A stretch of DNA of 13,257 nt, from the NCBI GenBank assembly GCA_946184595.1, contig CAMHFM010000003.1:1-13257 (forward strand). The letters run 5' to 3'. Both the position numbers and the translations under genes were made by a program. The notes beneath the pieces are model-generated. The model saw only the letters and a program-made list of their open reading frames with translations. It searched no databases and was not told where the DNA came from. Of the stretch, positions 5,574-13,257 are shown piece by piece (the first letter of the stretch is position 1; each line of letters opens with the position of its first letter). Source of the stretch: an uncultured Azospirillum sp. GTDB lineage: Bacteria; Pseudomonadota; Alphaproteobacteria; RF32; CAG-239.

Positions 5574-8018
5574 TTAAATATCCAGATTAACAACATTCAA
5601 GGCGTTATCTTGGATAAATTCTTTACGCGGCTCAACAACATCACCCATCAAAGTCGCGAAAGTTTCATCGGCGCTTTCCATATCTTCCATTTTAACTTGT
5701 AATAAAGAACGTGCTTCCGGATCAAGTGTGGTTTCCCACAACTGTTCTGGGTTCATCTCGCCTAATCCTTTATAACGGCTCAATGTAATACCTTTTTTAC
5801 CGGCAGACATAACAGCATCAACAAAAGCAACCGGACCGGAAATTTGAACTTCACCATTGTTCTTGGTTGTTAATTTTGAAGTTTCAGCGAAGTTTTCCAA
5901 CAATAAACCTCTCAATTCGTTCAAAACTTTTGCTTCCGGACTCATCATAACCGTATCGCTGATGATATGCTTTTCCTCAACACCACGCAATGTACGGCTA
6001 AATGTAATGGTGTTATCGTTGTTCAAAACAGCTTTCCAACCTTTATCGTACTCAGCTTCATGAGCGTCTAAACGAACAACGGTTTCTTTTAAAACGGTTT
6101 CAAATTTTTCACGATCATTCATCAATTCGGCATCAAATAATCCCTTAATCGCCATCTGTTCAATAATTTTCTCAGGTGCTTTGCTGCCTAAAATACCGAT
6201 TAATGAACGAGCCTTACGTGTGCTTTCAACTAAGCTAATTAATTCATTGCCGGCAATTTGTTCACCGTTAGCTTTTTGTAAAACAGCCTCTTCACAACCA
6301 CCGCGGGTTAAATAATCTTCCATTTCATGATCATCTTTCAGATAAATAATGGAATTACCACGTTTTGCTTTATATAAAGGCGGTTGTGCAATATAAACAT
6401 ACCCGCGTTCGATTAATTCCGGCATCTGACGATAGAAAAACGTTAGCAGCAAGGTTCTGATATGGCTACCATCAACATCCGCATCGGTCATAATAACAAT
6501 CTTATGATAACGGCATTTATCGGCATTAAAATCATCGCGGCCGATACCTGTTCCCAGGGCCGTAATAATTGTTCCGATTTCAGCTGAATTCAGCATTTTA
6601 TCAAAACGAGCACGTTCAACGTTCAAAATTTTACCACGAAGAGGCATAATTGCTTGATTTTTACGGTTACGACCTTGTTTTGCCGAACCACCAGCGGAAT
6701 CTCCCTCAACGATAAAGACCTCAGACAACGCCGGATCTTTTTCTTGGCAATCAGCCAACTTTCCTGGAAGAGAAGCTATTGAATCTAAAATGCCTTTGCG
6801 ACGTGTTAAATCGCGTGCTTTACGGGCAGCTTCACGAGCAGTTGCGGCTTCAACGATTTTTTCAATAATGATTTTTGCTTCAGCCGGGTGTTCATCAAGC
6901 CATTCTTTGAATTTTTCATTAATGACACTTTCAACAACCGGACGAACTTCTGAAGAAACCAGTTTATCTTTGGTTTGAGAAGAAAATTTCGGATCCGGAA
7001 CTTTAACGGATAAAACACAACTCAAACCTTCGCGCATATCTTCACCGGTAATGATATTCTTGTCTTTTTTCAATAAGTTGTTTTCAAGAATATAATTGTT
7101 AATCGTACGAGTTAATGCCCCACGAAAACCAGCCAAGTGTGTTCCACCGTCTTTTTGCGGAATATTGTTGGTGAAGCAAAGCATGCTTTCGTTGTATGCA
7201 TTAGTCCATTGCATTGCAACATCAACCTGAATATCATTTTTCTCACCGGTAAATGAAATAATATTTTCATGCAAAGGTGCTTTGGATTTATTAATATGAG
7301 TGACAAATGCACTTAAGCCGCCTTCGTAATGAAAATCTATCTCGCGAGGTTCTGCCCCACGGCGATCAATCAATTTAAGATAAACACCGGAGTTTAAAAA
7401 GGCCTTTTCTCTAATAGCTCTTTCCAATGTTTCAAAATTAAATTCAGTTTGAGTAAATGTTTCTTTAGAAGGTAAAAATGTAACTTCTGTTCCGTGGCGA
7501 CCGGGTGCATCAGCAACAACCTTTAAGTGTTCGGTTACATTACCATGAGCAAATTTACAAATATGCTCCTTACCTTCACGCCAAATACGCAAAATCAACC
7601 AATCTGACAACGCGTTAACAACAGAAACACCCACACCATGCAGACCGCCGGAAACTTTATAAGAGTTATTATCAAATTTACCACCGGAGTGCAATTCGGT
7701 CATAATAACTTCAGCAGCAGAAACCCCTTCTTCCTTGTGCATACCAACAGGAATACCGCGACCATTATCGCGAATTGTTGCTGAGCCATCCGGATTTAAA
7801 ATAATTTCTGTTTTATCGCAATATCCGGCTAAAGCTTCATCGATAGCATTATCTAAAACTTCATAAATCATGTGATGCAGACCTGAGCCATCATCCGTAT
7901 CGCCGATATACATTCCCGGACGTTTACGAACAGCATCCAAACCCTTCAAAACTTTGATTGAATCTGCATTATATTCGGACTCTTCTTTTTTGATTTCTTC
8001 GTTTGTCATTTCACTCAT
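5574..8018 (-). CDS. gyrB: DNA gyrase subunit B
   Basis: This is a complete 814-residue GyrB, the ATPase subunit of the type IIA topoisomerase that introduces negative supercoils together with GyrA. The GHKL ATP-binding domain shows E53 and N57 in YEVLDNAIDEALAG, DNGRGIP (84-90) and GGLHGVGVSVVNAL (124-137). The transducer lysine lies in QTKDKL (348-353). The TOPRIM domain has EGDSAGG (438-444) and the metal-binding DADVDGSH (512-519). The C-terminal end has RYKGLGEMNPEQLWETT. Length and the spacer after TOPRIM match the long Gram-negative form (804 residues in E. coli) rather than the roughly 640-residue form, and this also argues for GyrB over ParE. The ATG follows AAAGGATAAAATA. A promoter lies immediately upstream and a terminator follows the stop. 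No missing key residue or frameshift is visible. Confidence 0.98.
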   Translation of the reverse strand: MSEMTNEEIKKEESEYNADSIKVLKGLDAVRKRPGMYIGDTDDGSGLHHMIYEVLDNAIDEALAGYCDKTEIILNPDGSATIRDNGRGIPVGMHKEEGVSAAEVIMTELHSGGKFDNNSYKVSGGLHGVGVSVVNALSDWLILRIWREGKEHICKFAHGNVTEHLKVVADAPGRHGTEVTFLPSKETFTQTEFNFETLERAIREKAFLNSGVYLKLIDRRGAEPREIDFHYEGGLSAFVTHINKSKAPLHENIISFTGEKNDIQVDVAMQWTNAYNESMLCFTNNIPQKDGGTHLAGFRGALTRTINNYILENNLLKKDKNIITGEDMREGLSCVLSVKVPDPKFSSQTKDKLVSSEVRPVVESVINEKFKEWLDEHPAEAKIIIEKIVEAATAREAARKARDLTRRKGILDSIASLPGKLADCQEKDPALSEVFIVEGDSAGGSAKQGRNRKNQAIMPLRGKILNVERARFDKMLNSAEIGTIITALGTGIGRDDFNADKCRYHKIVIMTDADVDGSHIRTLLLTFFYRQMPELIERGYVYIAQPPLYKAKRGNSIIYLKDDHEMEDYLTRGGCEEAVLQKANGEQIAGNELISLVESTRKARSLIGILGSKAPEKIIEQMAIKGLFDAELMNDREKFETVLKETVVRLDAHEAEYDKGWKAVLNNDNTITFSRTLRGVEEKHIISDTVMMSPEAKVLNELRGLLLENFAETSKLTTKNNGEVQISGPVAFVDAVMSAGKKGITLSRYKGLGEMNPEQLWETTLDPEARSLLQVKMEDMESADETFATLMGDVVEPRKEFIQDNALNVVNLDI

Positions 8019-8046
8019 TATTTTATCCTTTGTTTAAACTAGCAAA

Positions 8047-8074
8047 ATAATACAACAAAATACAAAAAAGCCAA
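8047..8074 (-). promoter_or_regulatory. Promoter of gyrB
   Basis: On the minus strand TTGGCT (8074-8069) and TATTAT (8052-8047) are separated by 16 bp, with 4/6 and 5/6 consensus matches. Transcription would start near 8040, giving a leader of about 20 bases that includes the AAAGGA ribosome binding site. It diverges from the protease-gene promoter about 55 bp away. Confidence 0.55.
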
Positions 8075-8127
8075 AGATTTAATTGCTAAAAAACCTTATT
8101 TTGTGGACAATTTCCGTGTTTTTTATA

Positions 8128-8156
8128 TAGACAAAATGCAAAAAATATGGTATGTT
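8128..8156 (+). promoter_or_regulatory. Promoter of the metzincin-like protease gene
   Basis: TAGACA (8128-8133) and TATGTT (8151-8156) have exactly 17 bp between them. A TGG just before the -10 box gives an extended -10 element. Transcription would begin near 8163. This supports the ATG at 8186 as the start, because the alternative TTG at 8171 would leave almost no leader and no ribosome binding site. Confidence 0.55.
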
Positions 8157-8185
8157 ATTGTTAGTGTTTATTGGAAAAAAAACAT

Positions 8186-9445
8186 ATGAAAAAATTTGTC
8201 ATACATACGCCAAACGGGATAAACCCTTCTCAAAAACTTCAAACAAAACAAGCTGTTGAAGAATTTATTTCCATGTTTCCCGAGTACCGTAACTCTTTTA
8301 AGATTGAATTCAGAGATGATGCTAATGTTACAGGAAAAGAAATAGATCAGGCGCAGTATGATGCTTTACCCGATGATGAGCAAAAAAGAAAGTTTATTAA
8401 ATCTCCCCGTGGAACATGGCTTGTTCCCCATCAGTCTATGGAATGGTATATTTTATCTTCTCAAAATTCCAGCGGTGGTGTTGATGTTGGGGAAATGGCT
8501 AAATTGCATGTAGAAAGGACTTCTCAGGCAAATCAAGACGAAATCTCTGTTTGCATCGTAAACGGCGATGTTTCTCCTTTTTGCTATGGCTATACAGGTG
8601 GTGGTATAACAACTTTTCCTGATGGACGACAAGTTGAACATTCTGCTGTTATTTTATCAGCCAAAAACTGTGGCAACGATCCCGAATTTTTTAAAACTAT
8701 TGTTATTCACGAATTGGGGCATGTTTTTAACGCAACACATTCCGGGCGCGCACATACGATTCAACAAAATGGTCCTCACTGCACAAATTCTCTTTGTATT
8801 ATGGGTGCTAGTAATTATCAGCAACTTCGTGATGAGCGTTTACGGCGCAAAGCTAATGGTCACCCCCCGTTTTGTGATGAATGCATTGAATCTATGCGTG
8901 AGTATATGTCTCATATGCCAGAATTGGTTCGTGAAGTTCATGTTGAGCGCTTCCACGGTAGTCTTCCTATCTTACCGCATAATAATGATAATTGGAAAAA
9001 TGATTACAGAACATTCTATCAAAACGTAGCACAACGTGATGGTGATACCTATGTTGAAAGTCCGGATTCTGCAAATTATCTTGCCAGAATTAAACGGGCT
9101 GACGGCTCAACTTTAGAAATTGAGGCAAATAACGAATACAATGTCGCTTTAGGTGCAACAAATACTTCCGATGGTACAGATATTCCATCGCTCAAAGATA
9201 TGCGTGATTTGGTTAAATTGGCACAATCTAAAAACAGCGGTATGGATTTTGCTGCAGATAATGATCCGGAATTCAATGCGCGGTTGCTTATCGCTTGTCT
9301 TGAAGCTCGCCCGGCACCATTAAAAATGAGAAATCAGCCGGAAGTTACGCCTGAATTTTTGGCTCAATTAAAACCGGAAACAAAGAGACTGTTGCAAGCA
9401 ACCTTAAATCCTCAACAACCGCAAAGATCTCAAAATACGCGTTAA
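8186..9445 (+). CDS. Archaemetzincin-like zinc metalloprotease with C-terminal extension
   Basis: The product is 419 residues from the ATG at 8186; an in-frame TTG at 8171 would add five. A metzincin zinc site HELGHVFNATH lies at 175-185: two histidines and the catalytic glutamate in HExxH, and a third histidine at the canonical distance. Downstream come C199-x4-C204-x-M206 and C230-x2-C233, the cysteine pattern and Met-turn typical of archaemetzincins (MEROPS M54), where the cysteines hold a second, structural zinc. Differences from the family motif are Asn in place of the glycine in HExxHxxG, 13 extra residues before the first cysteine, and 23 rather than 17 residues between the Met and the CxxC. 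No signal peptide or membrane segment is present, so it is cytoplasmic unless exported by another route. The last 170 or so residues are an unrecognised extension. It stands alone as a transcription unit divergent from gyrB. Protease activity is likely; the substrate is unknown. Confidence 0.8.
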   Translation: MKKFVIHTPNGINPSQKLQTKQAVEEFISMFPEYRNSFKIEFRDDANVTGKEIDQAQYDALPDDEQKRKFIKSPRGTWLVPHQSMEWYILSSQNSSGGVDVGEMAKLHVERTSQANQDEISVCIVNGDVSPFCYGYTGGGITTFPDGRQVEHSAVILSAKNCGNDPEFFKTIVIHELGHVFNATHSGRAHTIQQNGPHCTNSLCIMGASNYQQLRDERLRRKANGHPPFCDECIESMREYMSHMPELVREVHVERFHGSLPILPHNNDNWKNDYRTFYQNVAQRDGDTYVESPDSANYLARIKRADGSTLEIEANNEYNVALGATNTSDGTDIPSLKDMRDLVKLAQSKNSGMDFAADNDPEFNARLLIACLEARPAPLKMRNQPEVTPEFLAQLKPETKRLLQATLNPQQPQRSQNTR

Positions 9446-9448
9446 TAT

Positions 9449-9463
9449 CTTTTTTATAAAAAG
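9449..9463. terminator. Weak A/T palindrome between convergent genes
   Basis: CTTTTT (9449-9454) and AAAAAG (9458-9463) form a short, almost purely A/T inverted repeat in the 20-base gap between the protease gene and cvpA. Position suggests a bidirectional end signal, but the stem is too weak to be confident. Confidence 0.25.
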
Positions 9464-9465
9464 TT

Positions 9466-10215
9466 TTACTCAACCGTTTCTATTAAACGCTCCATATTTT
9501 CGCGTTCATTATTGTTATACCCGCTAAAGTTTTCTTTGATTTTTTCTTCAGCTTTTTCTTTAATTTCTTCTTTCGTTTTATCTATTTTTTTTTCGATTTC
9601 TGGTTTAGCTAAACGATTAAACAACTCTTCGGCTTCAAGTTTTTTCTTTTCTTCTTTTTTAGCTTGTTCTTTATCTTTTGATTTTTCTTTCTTAGAAATA
9701 TAGCTATCCGTTTTTTCTTTGATCTTATCAAGTGTTTCTTGTGGAATTAAGCCTTCTATCGGTTTTGCAAAATCTCCGGCTAATTGGAAATATTTTGATT
9801 TTTGCATAACTTCCGGTTGTTTTTCTGTCGGCATAGCCCAACTGACCAAAATATAAATTAAAACGATTAAAAGAAACGCTCTCATAACACCAAAAAACAA
9901 ACCCAATAGTCGGTCTATTGAATTTAATTTGCTGACACGAATTCTTCCGATGATGCTTTCTGTCATAAAAATCCAGATAACCATAAATAAAATTAAGATA
10001 AAAATAGCACTGACGACACCAGCTATTAGCCCGCTTTCAATATATTCATTTGTTATCGGTGTAAAAACTGGTAATAACCAGATAACAGCAAAACCACTCA
10101 GTACCCAACCGACAATACTCAGTACTTCTTTAATCAGGCCACGGCTTAGTGCTATTAACCCGGAAATTCCCACAACAATTAAAATAACAATATCTAGATT
10201 ATTTAAGTCTGTCAT
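9466..10215 (-). CDS. cvpA: CvpA family inner-membrane protein with charged C-terminal tail
   Basis: The protein has 249 residues. The first 130 form a CvpA-type membrane domain with four hydrophobic segments (about 8-24, 30-50, 62-86 and 108-127) and typical motifs (LDIVILIVVGISGLIALSRG; SIDRLLGLFFGVMRA). The family is known for its link to colicin V production and to envelope integrity; the molecular function is poorly defined. The remaining roughly 100 residues are a Lys/Glu-rich, helical and probably coiled-coil tail, longer than the core family needs (E. coli CvpA is 162 residues). The ATG follows AGGATAAAAAA, which overlaps the radA stop 9 bases upstream, so the two are likely translated together. 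In many Alphaproteobacteria purF follows cvpA; here the next gene is the convergent protease. Confidence 0.88.
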   Translation of the reverse strand: MTDLNNLDIVILIVVGISGLIALSRGLIKEVLSIVGWVLSGFAVIWLLPVFTPITNEYIESGLIAGVVSAIFILILFMVIWIFMTESIIGRIRVSKLNSIDRLLGLFFGVMRAFLLIVLIYILVSWAMPTEKQPEVMQKSKYFQLAGDFAKPIEGLIPQETLDKIKEKTDSYISKKEKSKDKEQAKKEEKKKLEAEELFNRLAKPEIEKKIDKTKEEIKEKAEEKIKENFSGYNNNERENMERLIETVE

Positions 10216-10224
10216 TTTTTTATC

Positions 10225-11592
10225 CTAGTTAAACCAATTAATCAGCCGTTGTACATTACCGATTTCATAAATATTCATATCATATGAGGTATTTTTCTTT
10301 TCATTTCCATGCGTCGGTGGTGTTATGGCATTATTAAACCCTAACTTATGGGCTTCTTTTAATCTGGCATTCGGCTGTCCGACAGAGCGAATTTCACCAG
10401 ATAAGCCTATTTCACCAAAAATAACAGCATCTGCCGGTAATGGTTTGTTTGTCAGAGAAGAAATGACAGCCATAGCCACGGCTAAATCTGCTGCCGGTTC
10501 TGATATTTTTAAGCCTCCGGCAATATTTAAATAAACATCTTGGGAAGATAAATTAACACCACAACGAGCTTCCAATACAGCTAAAACCATGGCTAATCGG
10601 TTTGAATCCCAACCCACAACGGCTCTTTTAGGGCTGGCATATCCAGTCGGACTAACTAAAGCCTGAATTTCTACTAACACCGGTCTTGATCCTTCTATAC
10701 CGGCAAACACGCATGAACCTGAGATGTTTCCCTGTCTTTCTGCCAAAAATAAAGCTGACGGATTTTCAACTTCAACTAAACCTTTGTCTTGCATTTCAAA
10801 AACGCCGATTTCATCCGTTGCTCCGTAGCGGTTTTTAACGGCTCTTAAAATGCGGAAATGATGTCCTCTTTCGCCTTCAAAATATAAAACCGTATCTACC
10901 ATATGCTCTAAAACGCGAGGACCGGCTATGGCTCCTTGTTTTGTTACATGCCCTACTAAAAATAGAACAAATCCCTTTTTCTTAGCCAGTTTTATTAACT
11001 CATAAGCACAAGCTCGAACTTGTGTAACGCTTCCCGGTGTTGATTCTACCTCTTCCAAATACATTGTTTGTATGGAATCTATAATAACAACAGAAGCCTT
11101 TGCTTTTTCTAATGTTGCAATGATATCTTTAACGTCCGTTGCGCTGGTTAAATTTACTGGAGATTGTTCTAACTCTAATCTTCTAGCTCGAATTCTAACC
11201 TGGTCTATAGCTTCTTCGCCGGATATATAATAACATTCATGTCCTTGATTGGCTATTTTAGCGCATGTTTGCAGCAATAATGTTGATTTGCCTATTCCGG
11301 GATCACCACCAACTAAAATAACAGATCCGGGAACAAGCCCTCCTCCGCTTACTCGATCTAGTTCTTTGATACCCGTTTCTAAACGGACTGTTTTTTCTAA
11401 AGCCCCGCTTAAAGAGACAAAATCGAGCATTTTTCCTTTGTGTTTAGGAGAAAAATTAGAAAAACCTTCCCCTCCGGATTTTTCCTCAACAATAGTATTC
11501 CATTCCCCGCAGGAATCACACTTGCCCTGCCATCGCGGATATGTTGCACCACAAGTTTGACAAACGAATTCTATTGTTCCTTTTTTAGCCAC
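10225..11592 (-). CDS. radA: DNA repair protein RadA
   Basis: This is a complete RadA (455 residues; 460 in E. coli), a RecA-related, DnaB-like ATPase that promotes branch migration in recombinational repair. An N-terminal four-cysteine zinc finger (C11, C14, C25, C28) is followed by the ATPase core with Walker A GGDPGIGKST (95-104), Walker B VVIIDS (168-173) and the RadA signature KNRYG (253-257; KNRFG in many relatives). The C-terminal Lon-like domain includes ISEPAADLAVAMAV (363-376) and GEIGLSGEIR. The start codon is GTG. Its ribosome binding site GAGGT lies inside the last codons of mlaF, two bases from that gene's stop, which points to coupled translation. No disruption is seen. Confidence 0.97.
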   Translation of the reverse strand: MAKKGTIEFVCQTCGATYPRWQGKCDSCGEWNTIVEEKSGGEGFSNFSPKHKGKMLDFVSLSGALEKTVRLETGIKELDRVSGGGLVPGSVILVGGDPGIGKSTLLLQTCAKIANQGHECYYISGEEAIDQVRIRARRLELEQSPVNLTSATDVKDIIATLEKAKASVVIIDSIQTMYLEEVESTPGSVTQVRACAYELIKLAKKKGFVLFLVGHVTKQGAIAGPRVLEHMVDTVLYFEGERGHHFRILRAVKNRYGATDEIGVFEMQDKGLVEVENPSALFLAERQGNISGSCVFAGIEGSRPVLVEIQALVSPTGYASPKRAVVGWDSNRLAMVLAVLEARCGVNLSSQDVYLNIAGGLKISEPAADLAVAMAVISSLTNKPLPADAVIFGEIGLSGEIRSVGQPNARLKEAHKLGFNNAITPPTHGNEKKNTSYDMNIYEIGNVQRLINWFN

Positions 11593-11594
11593 TC

Positions 11595-12359
11595 TTATAC
11601 CTCTACGCTAATCGGACCTTCCGATTTTCCATTAATAAATTGCTTAACATAAGGATTATCTGTTTTATCCATTTCTTTAACGGTTCCTTGCCAAACAATT
11701 TTACCTTTATATAACATCGCTATTTTATCAGCAATTTTACGAGCTGATGCCATATCATGCGTAATTGTTAAAGCTGTTGCACCCAGTCCTTTAACTGACT
11801 CAATAATCAAATTATTGATAACATCAGACATAATAGGATCAAGACCCGTTGTCGGTTCATCAAAGAAAATAATTTCCGGTTTGGTTGCAATCGCACGTGC
11901 CAATCCGACACGTTTTTGCATACCACCGGATAATTCCGACGGAGATAAATCTGCAACATCTGCTCCCAAGCCGACCTGACGTAAAACACGAATAGCCTCT
12001 CTTAATGCTGATTTGCGAGGCATTTTTTGATTTTCAATCAGACCAAAAGCAACATTTTCCCAAACTTTTAAACTATCAAACAATGCTGCACCTTGGAACA
12101 ACATTCCCATTTTAGCGTAGCTTTTCTCTGCTTCTTCTCGATCAAGTTGTGTTATATCAACACCATCTATTTTTATTGACCCAGAATCCGGCGTTAATAT
12201 ACCTTGGATACATTTAATTAAAACCGATTTACCTGTTCCGGATCCTCCGATAACAACCAAAGATTCGCCTTCTTTGATTTCAATATCAACACCGTCTAAT
12301 ACAACTTTATCACCAAATGCTTTATGAAGACCCTTAATTTCTATTTTATTCTTTTTCAT
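11595..12359 (-). CDS. mlaF: MlaF-type ABC transporter ATPase
   Basis: This 254-residue ABC ATPase is of the MlaF/Ttg2A phospholipid-transport type, which powers lipid movement between inner and outer membranes with the MlaE permease. It has Walker A GGSGTGKS (38-45), Q-loop Q89, signature LSGGMQKRVGLARA (143-156), Walker B/D-loop FFDEPTTGLDP (165-175) and switch histidine H201. MLFQGAALFDSL after Walker A is characteristic of the Mla group, where FQ.GALFDS is conserved. The gene starts 12 bases after mlaE and ends 2 bases before radA. No mlaD (MCE-domain) gene follows, although many mla operons have one there. Confidence 0.93.
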   Translation of the reverse strand: MKKNKIEIKGLHKAFGDKVVLDGVDIEIKEGESLVVIGGSGTGKSVLIKCIQGILTPDSGSIKIDGVDITQLDREEAEKSYAKMGMLFQGAALFDSLKVWENVAFGLIENQKMPRKSALREAIRVLRQVGLGADVADLSPSELSGGMQKRVGLARAIATKPEIIFFDEPTTGLDPIMSDVINNLIIESVKGLGATALTITHDMASARKIADKIAMLYKGKIVWQGTVKEMDKTDNPYVKQFINGKSEGPISVEV

Positions 12360-12371
12360 TTCTTAAAGCTC

Positions 12372-13160
12372 CTATTTGGTAAACAGCATACCAGTAATGA
12401 TATAGTTAAAGATTAAAATCAAAATAGAGGAAGCGACAACCGCATTCGTTGTTGCCTCACCAACACCTTGTGCGCCACCGCGGGATTTGTATCCGTTATA
12501 GCACCCCATCAAAGAAATAATAAATCCAAATACAGCCCCTTTTATTAAACCGGTAATAATATCTATTGATTGCAATTCATTAATTGTTGAATTAATGTAG
12601 TTTGCTGGGTTGAAGTCTAATTGATAAATACTAACAACATATCCGCCGAAAATACCGATAATATCACCGACAACAACCAACATCGGCAAAACTAAAACGC
12701 CGGCAATTATTCTTGGCGCAACAAGGTATTTGAATGGATTTGTCGATAAGGTTGTCAAGGCATCAATTTGTTCCGTTACACGCATTGTTCCGATTTCAGC
12801 AGCCATAGCAGCACCTATACGACCAGCAACCATTAAACCGCAGAAAACTGGGGCTAATTCGCGTGTAACCGAAATTAAAACAACCGAGGCAACTGCGCTT
12901 TCTGCGCCATAACTGGAAAACCCTGAATATGTTTGAAGAGCAATAACCATACCGGCAAAAATTGTTGTTAAAGCAACAACAGGAAGCGAATAAAAACCAA
13001 TATCTAAAAATTGCCGTCCCAAAAGCTTAAAATAAAACGGTGGTGTCATACAATGATAAACAGAACGTGCAACAAAAAGCGATAATTCTCCAAGTCGACT
13101 AAAAAAAGTCACTAAGGTTTTACCTAGGCGACGTAAAAATTTTTTATAAAATCTCATCAT
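12372..13160 (-). CDS. mlaE: MlaE-type ABC transporter permease
   Basis: The protein has 262 residues from the ATG at 13160, close to E. coli MlaE (260). It shows an amphipathic N-terminus, several membrane segments and the family core RELAPVFCGLMVAGRIGAA followed by MAAEIGTMRVTEQIDAL (about residues 100-134), the region that contacts the ATPase, plus a C-terminal GCYNGYKSRGGAQGVG stretch. With MlaF it forms the inner-membrane part of a retrograde or anterograde phospholipid transporter. The frame stays open to a GTG at 13247, adding 29 residues, but that start has no ribosome binding site and the added segment would translate the likely promoter and its inverted repeat. The 13160 start, preceded by a weak GGAAAGAAAG, is preferred; ATG 13157 is adjacent. 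Confidence 0.92.
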   Translation of the reverse strand: MMRFYKKFLRRLGKTLVTFFSRLGELSLFVARSVYHCMTPPFYFKLLGRQFLDIGFYSLPVVALTTIFAGMVIALQTYSGFSSYGAESAVASVVLISVTRELAPVFCGLMVAGRIGAAMAAEIGTMRVTEQIDALTTLSTNPFKYLVAPRIIAGVLVLPMLVVVGDIIGIFGGYVVSIYQLDFNPANYINSTINELQSIDIITGLIKGAVFGFIISLMGCYNGYKSRGGAQGVGEATTNAVVASSILILIFNYIITGMLFTK

Positions 13161-13179
13161 TATTCTTTCTTTCCGGCTT

Positions 13180-13225
13180 ACATTAATAGTTGTCTGTATA
13201 TTAATGTAATTCTTAAAAAAATCAA
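13180..13225 (-). promoter_or_regulatory. Candidate mlaE operon promoter with operator-like inverted repeat
   Basis: On the minus strand TTGATT (13225-13220) and TAATAT (13203-13198) have a 16-bp spacing. A perfect 9-bp inverted repeat, ACATTAATA (13180-13188) and TATTAATGT (13199-13207) with a 10-bp spacer, overlaps the -10 box and the expected start. This is a typical position for a repressor operator. It could alternatively fold in the leader RNA near the ribosome binding site. Confidence 0.35.
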
Positions 13226-13257
13226 CCGCCTTATGCTTTTTCATCACAAGCTAATCT

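Noticed and set aside
5574..8018. ParE (topoisomerase IV) as an alternative identity for gyrB
   Set aside because: The 814-residue length with the extra segment after TOPRIM fits Gram-negative GyrB better than ParE.
8622..9029. 135-residue plus-strand ORF inside the metzincin gene
   Set aside because: It is an out-of-frame shadow; the overlapping frame carries the HExxH and cysteine motifs.
9929..10228. 99-residue ORF antisense to cvpA
   Set aside because: It is the complement of the membrane-domain codons of cvpA, with no independent evidence.
11249..11560. 103-residue ORF antisense to radA
   Set aside because: It is a shadow of a well-conserved gene.
13161..13247. 29-residue N-terminal extension of MlaE from the GTG at 13247
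   Set aside because: There is no ribosome binding site, and the extension covers a promoter-like region; the shorter form matches the family length.

Overview
The window is AT-rich DNA from what is most likely an alphaproteobacterium, possibly an uncultured host-associated lineage. The main evidence is radA followed directly by cvpA, an order common in Alphaproteobacteria, with an mlaE-mlaF type lipid-transport pair just upstream. GyrB is also of the long Gram-negative type. The lineage is an inference; no rRNA or other decisive marker is present.

Layout. Positions 1-538 hold no convincing complete gene, only a possible gene fragment at the left edge and the leader of the next operon. Positions 539-4113 (+) form a two-gene operon: a small VirB2/TrbC-like pilin, then a 1024-residue exported protein that carries a second copy of the same two-helix pilin-like domain between a cysteine-rich N-terminal region and a long alanine/glutamine-rich coiled coil. 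The operon ends in a strong terminator. Positions 4227-4754 (+) encode a small exported protein made of six 20-residue repeats (core YGYNAKG-YVP). Facing it on the minus strand are gyrB (8018-5574) and elbB (5509-4829). Divergent from gyrB is a metzincin-type zinc protease (8186-9445, +) with an archaemetzincin-like cysteine pattern and an unrecognised C-terminal extension. The right end is a tight minus-strand operon, mlaE-mlaF-radA-cvpA (13160 down to 9466).

How the genes fit together. The housekeeping half covers DNA topology (GyrB), recombinational repair (RadA), phospholipid transport across the envelope (MlaE permease and MlaF ATPase), an inner-membrane protein (CvpA) and a DJ-1-fold enzyme (ElbB). 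The accessory half is envelope or surface oriented: two pilin-like subunits, a repeat-rich exported protein and an orphan zinc protease. No other type IV secretion genes (VirB3, VirB4, VirB6, VirB8-11, VirD4) are in view, so the pilin pair is isolated here. The pilin/coiled-coil pair is the best candidate for an undescribed system, followed by the repeat protein and the protease.
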